Position numbers and translations under genes: made by a program
The notes under the pieces: model-generated
The model's input: the letters and a program-made list of their open reading frames with translations, nothing else
Databases searched by the model: none
Told to the model about the DNA's origin: nothing
Shown: piece after piece, positions 59,819 through 64,000 of the stretch
How positions within the stretch are numbered: position 1 is the stretch's first letter
Layout of the letters: each line of letters begins with the position of its first letter
Assembly: GCA_943788895.1 (NCBI GenBank)
Contig: CALSRZ010000005.1
Span: 186,001 to 250,000, forward strand
Origin: an uncultured Pseudomonadales bacterium
GTDB lineage: Bacteria; Pseudomonadota; Gammaproteobacteria; Pseudomonadales; Porticoccaceae
Direction: 5' to 3'
DNA: 64,000 bases

Positions 59819-61520
59819 TTACTTTTTACTTATCCCAGAGGACTTTCCTGAAGACTTTTGAGACGCCGCTAACTGCCGGTTAACATACCACTGCTGAAGC
59901 ATCGACAGCAGGTTGTTGACCGTCCAGTAGAGAACCAGACCGGAGGGGAAAATCATAAAGAAGAAGGTAAACGCAATAGGCATAACCTTCATAACCATTG
60001 CCTGAGTAGGATCCGTGGGCATCGGCTGCATTTTTTGCATCAACAGCATGCTCGCGCCCATCACTATCGGCAAAATAAAGTAGGGATCTTTAGCCGACAG
60101 ATCGGCAATCCAGAAAATCCACGGCGAATGCCTGATCTCAACACTTTCCAACAGCACCCAGTAGAGCGAGAGGAATACCGGCATCTGCAACAGCATTGGG
60201 AAACAACCACCAGCAGGGTTAACCTTTTCCTTTTTGTAGAGTCCCATCAACTCCTGAGACATTTTCTGGCGATCGTCACCATAGGCCTCTTTTAAACGCT
60301 CCATCTTTGGCTGCAAGCTGCGCATTTTCGCCATAGAGCGAAGACTCGCCGCAGACAGCGGGTAAAGCAGAATTTTAATACCGATGGTCAGCAGGATAAT
60401 CGCCCAACCCCAGTTGCCAACCAGCTCATAAATAAACTTCATGGCAGCAAAAATTGGCTTGGCCAGCATCCACAAAAAACCGTAATCAACGGTTAGGTCG
60501 AGATATTCAGCCAGTGATTCAAGTTTTTCCTGATCCTTGGGGCCCACATAAAACTGCGCACTGTACTCTCCAGTGCTGCCCGCAGGGACAATAAGCTTTT
60601 CACCGGTAAAGCCAAACAGATAGATATCCTGGCCAGATAACTTGCGCAGGCTAAAGCTATTGCTGTCGTTTGTCGGTGGAATCCAGGCACTGATAAAGTA
60701 GTGCTGAACCATAGATACCCAACCACCTTTAATCTCTGCTTTAACTGACTCTTCGCTGACATCGCTAAAATCGTACTTGGAGAAGTTCTTTTCCGGCTCT
60801 CTTAAAGCTGCACCCAGATAAGGACTAACACCACCGCTCGATTCAATAAGAGGCTCATGGGAGTCGCGTTTAATTTGACCATAGAAGGTCGCTTCCCAAG
60901 AGTCATAGCCAGTGTTTTCAATCAGGTAATTAACACCGATCACATATTCGCTTGCAGTGAAGCTAAAGCGCTTAACAATGGTTACACCGTTTTGATTAAG
61001 CTTTAAATCTACATCCAGACTTTGCTGACCAGGCATCAGCGAAAAGTTTGACTGAGTGACGCCGTAAACAGGGCGGCCCTCTCTGGTATCTGTACCGTTT
61101 TTACCAATTAAACCACTCTGGGCAATATATTCATTGTCCTTTGAGCGAGTTAACAGAGTAAAGGGTTTGCCACCATCATCTGCCATGCGGGTTAAATGCT
61201 TAAGCAATTTAACCTGAACAATATCGCCACCAAGGGTATCGATAGTGACTTCAAAGGTATCGGTGGTAACAGTGACCAAGCGGGTATTAACCGGCTTTTC
61301 GATAATGGCAACTGGTGTTTCTGCGAGTGAAGGTAGTTCTTCACTATAAGTGACTCTGCTGTTGAGCCGGCAGAGCTGTCTCTGGAATAAGAAGCTCAGG
61401 AGCAACTGTAGCGGTTCTTTGTTCAGCGGCGCGAAGGTCGCTAAAGTTATTCCACTCGACGACCAGTAACCAAGCAACCAAAGCGATGGCGCTAATATTT
61501 AATGTTTTCTTCCAATCCAT
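59819..61520 (-). CDS. yidC: Membrane protein insertase YidC, N terminus in another frame (one +1 break)
   Basis: The track ORF (59819-61477, 552 aa) has an unnatural N terminus. The real one lies in a different frame from ATG 61520: MDWKKTLNISAIALVAWLLV, the first YidC helix, then AEQRTATVAPELL, which ends at TAG near 61344. The frames join at about 61344-61360, where one extra base explains the break; the total span is 3n+1 and gives 566 aa. The remaining protein is typical: the periplasmic P1 domain, then the insertase core (LMGLYKKEKVNPAGGCFPMLLQMPVFLSLYWVL). YidC is normally essential, so a sequence error is likely. Confidence 0.93.
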
Positions 61521-61537
61521 TCTATTTATAACTCTAT

Positions 61538-61798
61538 TTAATGTTTGTTAGAGGTATCAGCCTCATCCGATTTACCAGAATGCTCTACCGGTAACACCGG
61601 ATCGTAACCCCCTGAATGGAAAGGTTGGCATTTTACAACCCTACGCAGCGTAAGATAACCCCCTTTGAAAATTCCGTAGCGCCTAAAAGCCTCTTCAGCA
61701 TAGCTTGAACAGCTGGGATGAAACCTGCAGTTGCTACCCAGCAGAGGGCTGATTGCATATTGGTAGCCGCGAATAACCGCTATCACTAGCTTACGCAT
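61538..61798 (-). CDS. yidD: Membrane protein insertion efficiency factor YidD
   Basis: 86 aa from ATG 61798. The track ORF adds 16 residues from inside rnpA; the start [21 protein letters not shown] is the family N terminus. The signature [15 protein letters not shown] is present. It aids YidC-dependent insertion at the membrane. It overlaps rnpA by 8 bp. Confidence 0.95.
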   Translation of the reverse strand: MRKLVIAVIRGYQYAISPLLGSNCRFHPSCSSYAEEAFRRYGIFKGGYLTLRRVVKCQPFHSGGYDPVLPVEHSGKSDEADTSNKH

Positions 61799-62192
61799 TA
61801 TCTTTACCAGCCTGCTTTTTAGGGTCTTTTTTAGTCTCTTTTTCAAGACGAGCAGATAGTCTAGCCCATGATTGTTGCAACAGGGCTGTCATTTCAGCGG
61901 GAGAGAGTTTATCGGCATCTTTCCGCGCTAAAAAGATAATATCCAGCGAAAGAGGTAGCGGCGTTGTGCGGAATATTTCCCGAACGGCTCGTTTAACGCG
62001 ATTGCGACCGACAGCAGTGGGAACATTTTTCTTACCCACAACTAAACCCAATCGAGACACCTCAGTGTCATTAGGTTTAACCAGGAGTAGATGTTTGGGA
62101 TGAGCAACCCGAAACGCATTATTATCAAAAACCTCTTTAAATTCAGAGGCTTTGAGTAAGCGTCGATCTTTACCGAAGGTTGCTCTGGGCAT
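61791..62192 (-). CDS. rnpA: Ribonuclease P protein component
   Basis: 133 aa basic protein with the RNR motif [14 protein letters not shown] and the N-terminal [17 protein letters not shown]. It binds the catalytic M1 RNA in tRNA 5' processing. It lies 17 bp after rpmH, the near-universal order. Confidence 0.97.
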   Translation of the reverse strand: MPRATFGKDRRLLKASEFKEVFDNNAFRVAHPKHLLLVKPNDTEVSRLGLVVGKKNVPTAVGRNRVKRAVREIFRTTPLPLSLDIIFLARKDADKLSPAEMTALLQQSWARLSARLEKETKKDPKKQAGKDNA

Positions 62193-62209
62193 TAGTAGCC
62201 CCTAATGTT

Positions 62210-62344
62210 TTAGGCGGCTAAACGCTTACGGCCTTTGGCTCGACGACGGTTTATAACAGCACGGCCATTTTTAGTTGCCATACGAGATCTAAAACCATGA
62301 GTGCGCTTACGCTTTAATACGCTTGGTTGAAATGTTCTTTTCAT
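62210..62344 (-). CDS. rpmH: 50S ribosomal protein L34
   Basis: 44 aa, absent from the ORF track because of its length. The reverse strand encodes [20 protein letters not shown] and ends [12 protein letters not shown], an exact fit to L34. It heads the rpmH-rnpA-yidD-yidC run. Confidence 0.98.
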   Translation of the reverse strand: MKRTFQPSVLKRKRTHGFRSRMATKNGRAVINRRRAKGRKRLAA

Positions 62345-63000
62345 AACGTCAATTCCGAATAATGTCTACTGTACTCAGTCTGCTGTGCCACATTAAGGCA
62401 GCTACAGATAACGAGTACCGTTCTAGGGCGCGGGAGTTTAATGAAAATCCCCTCCCAATTCAACGCTTTATTATAAATCTTTCACTTACTTTTAATTATT
62501 AGCGGCGTTAATTTAAAGATATTTTTTAAATACAGCTTTATAACAATCAATTAACAGCTTATCCCCATAACTAATCACTTAAATAAGCCTAGACAGCTGA
62601 TTCTGTGGGAAACCTCTGTATAAGCTGAATAATTATCCCCAGAAAAAACCGAGAAATCGCAATACGTTCAAAACGGCAAAATTCTGTACAATTTCAAACA
62701 GAGTTGATACCAGCTTCCAGGATTTTTAACCACTGTTTTATACAGTCAAAAAAACCATCTAACCAATTGATTATTATACAAATTAATCTCTTATCCCCAT
62801 TAGAGGGTCGCCCTAATAACAATAACAATAATCTCTATATACTATATATAAGTATATTTAGTTAATAAGTTAACTGTATATAAAGAGCCTCTAAAAAAAC
62901 TGTCTCCAAACTAATTTCTAAAATAAGGTGGTTAAACTTTAATCAACCGCACGTATAATGGCGACCCTTAAATTTTAACGCTGTAGTAGCTGAAACCCTA
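62345..63000. other. AT-rich rpmH-mnmG spacer, favoured oriC candidate
   Basis: 656 bp without a gene. It has three direct TTATCCCCA 9-mers (62559-62567, 62633-62641, 62791-62799), one base off the DnaA box, plus TTATACAGT (62738) and TTATACAAA (62774) in the same orientation. A very AT-rich stretch around 62800-62885 (CTATATACTATATATAAG) could be the unwinding element. Transcription diverges from the gap: rpmH and dnaA leftwards, mnmG rightwards, as expected around an origin. Promoters for rpmH and mnmG must lie here too. Confidence 0.55.
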
Positions 63001-64000
63001 TGCTCTATTCAGAATCCTTTGATGTCATTGTTGTTGGCGGTGGCCATGCCGGTACAGAAGCCTGTTTGGCAGCTGCACGCATGGGCAGCCGAACCTTACT
63101 TTTGACCCACAATATTGAGACCCTGGGGCAAATGTCCTGCAACCCAGCAATTGGCGGTATCGGCAAAAGCCATCTGGTCAAAGAGATTGATGCGCTGGGT
63201 GGTGCTATGGCGCAGGCGACTGATCTCGGTGGTATCCAGTTTAGAGTTCTCAACTCGCGCAAAGGCCCAGCGGTTAGAGCAACTCGCGCCCAAGCAGACC
63301 GCGTTCGCTACAAAGCGGCGATTCTGTCTATGTTGCAAAATCAGAAAAATTTAACCATTTTCCAACAGTCCGTCGATGACCTAGTGATTGAAGGCGATCG
63401 TGTGACTGGTGTAGTTACCCAGATGGGACTTATTTTTTCAGCCAAGACTGTTGTGGTCACCGCTGGAACCTTTCTCGCCGGCAAGATCCATATCGGCATG
63501 CAGAATTACTCCGCAGGTCGCGCGGGAGATCCACCCTCGATCAATCTCTCCGAGCGCCTGAGATCATTACCGTTTAGAGTTGAGCGCTTAAAAACCGGAA
63601 CACCACCACGTATTGATGCCCGTTCAGTGGATTTCACTCACCTGCAAGAACAGTGGGGTGATAAGCCTGAGCCGGTAATGTCTTATTTGGGGTCTGTCGG
63701 ACAACATCCTAAGCAAACCTGTTGCTGGATTACCTATACCAATAAAACCACCCATGAGATTATCCATAAGGGGCTCGATCGATCGCCGCTCTACACTGGT
63801 GTAATCGACGGTGTTGGCCCCAGGTACTGCCCATCTATTGAAGATAAGATTGTGCGCTTTGCCGATAAGGATCAGCACCAGGTATTTATTGAACCTGAGG
63901 GCCTGGATACTTACGAGCTCTATCCAAATGGAATCTCCACCAGCCTGCCCTTTGATGTGCAGCTTGAACTGGTGCGCTCAATTCAGGGTTTTGAAAATGC
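63001..64000 (+). CDS. mnmG: tRNA uridine-5-carboxymethylaminomethyl modification enzyme MnmG (C-terminal part beyond window)
   Basis: The first 333 codons of MnmG/GidA: the FAD motif [22 protein letters not shown] near residue 8 and the family signatures [27 protein letters not shown] and [15 protein letters not shown]. It works with MnmE on tRNA wobble uridines. The ATG at 63001 follows the origin-like spacer. The gene runs off the window. Confidence 0.97.

Noticed and set aside
61478-61520. Ending yidC at 61477 as in the ORF track
   Set aside because: The first 40 residues of that ORF do not look like YidC, while the other frame gives the exact family N terminus from ATG 61520.

Overview
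The window is a gene-dense stretch of a gammaproteobacterial chromosome that ends in the replication-origin domain. Gene families and gene order (pilU-pilT-yggS-proC-yggT-metX-metW-DUF4426-rdgB-hemW; trxA-rho-ubiD; glyQ-glyS-plsC; dnaA-dnaN-recF-gyrB; rpmH-rnpA-yidD-yidC) resemble the Pseudomonas/Cellvibrionales side of the class. The STN-type TonB-dependent receptor, TRAP transporter, TVP38-oxidoreductase fusion and moderate GC suggest a free-living marine member (SAR92/Porticoccaceae-like). That placement is inference. I saw no tRNA, rRNA, CRISPR, prophage or insertion sequence.

Layout. 1-8.9 kb: type IV pilus retraction ATPases, then a + strand run for PLP homeostasis, proline and methionine synthesis, nucleotide-pool sanitation, a HemW-like radical SAM protein and a cation efflux protein. 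8.9-14.7 kb: a membrane TVP38/flavoprotein disulfide reductase fusion divergent from trxA, then rho and ubiD. 14.8-19.2 kb: small accessory genes (DUF6868, a lipoprotein, a frameshifted GNAT, a GFA protein, a frameshifted MFS carrier) and a dicarboxylate/amino-acid symporter. 19.3-25.9 kb: yajL-like, gshA, dsbB, rsd/algQ, an FKBP lipoprotein, trmB, DUF423 and rpoH. 26-30.9 kb: ftsX-ftsE-ftsY, rsmD, coaD and mutM. 31-37.6 kb: a lone exbD and a complete cell-surface-signalling set (ECF sigma, FecR, STN TonB receptor) with a divergent hydrolase. 37.6-43.9 kb: TRAP permease pair without a binding protein, an atypical ClC protein, a broken M48 protease and yaaA. 43.9-51.5 kb: ubiA-ubiC, an LpxL-like acyltransferase, galU, glyQ-glyS-plsC and a small basic ORF. 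51.5-64 kb: gyrB, recF, dnaN, dnaA, mnmE, yidC, yidD, rnpA and rpmH on the minus strand, an AT-rich 650-bp gap, then mnmG on the plus strand.

Main observations. (1) Four genes (GNAT, MFS, M48 protease, yidC) contain six frame breaks in total, every one of the same +1 polarity. Since yidC is normally essential, sequence error must be excluded before any are called pseudogenes. (2) recF carries a perfect Pseudomonas-type parS palindrome and a one-mismatch copy. (3) Two AT-rich intergenic regions compete as oriC: dnaA/mnmE (consensus DnaA boxes plus an IHF-like site) and rpmH/mnmG (three TTATCCCCA 9-mers, divergent transcription). (4) The 3' end of dnaA is tandemly repeated into the downstream spacer. 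(5) The ClC protein lacks the gating glutamate. (6) A small + strand ORF overlaps a likely gyrB terminator.
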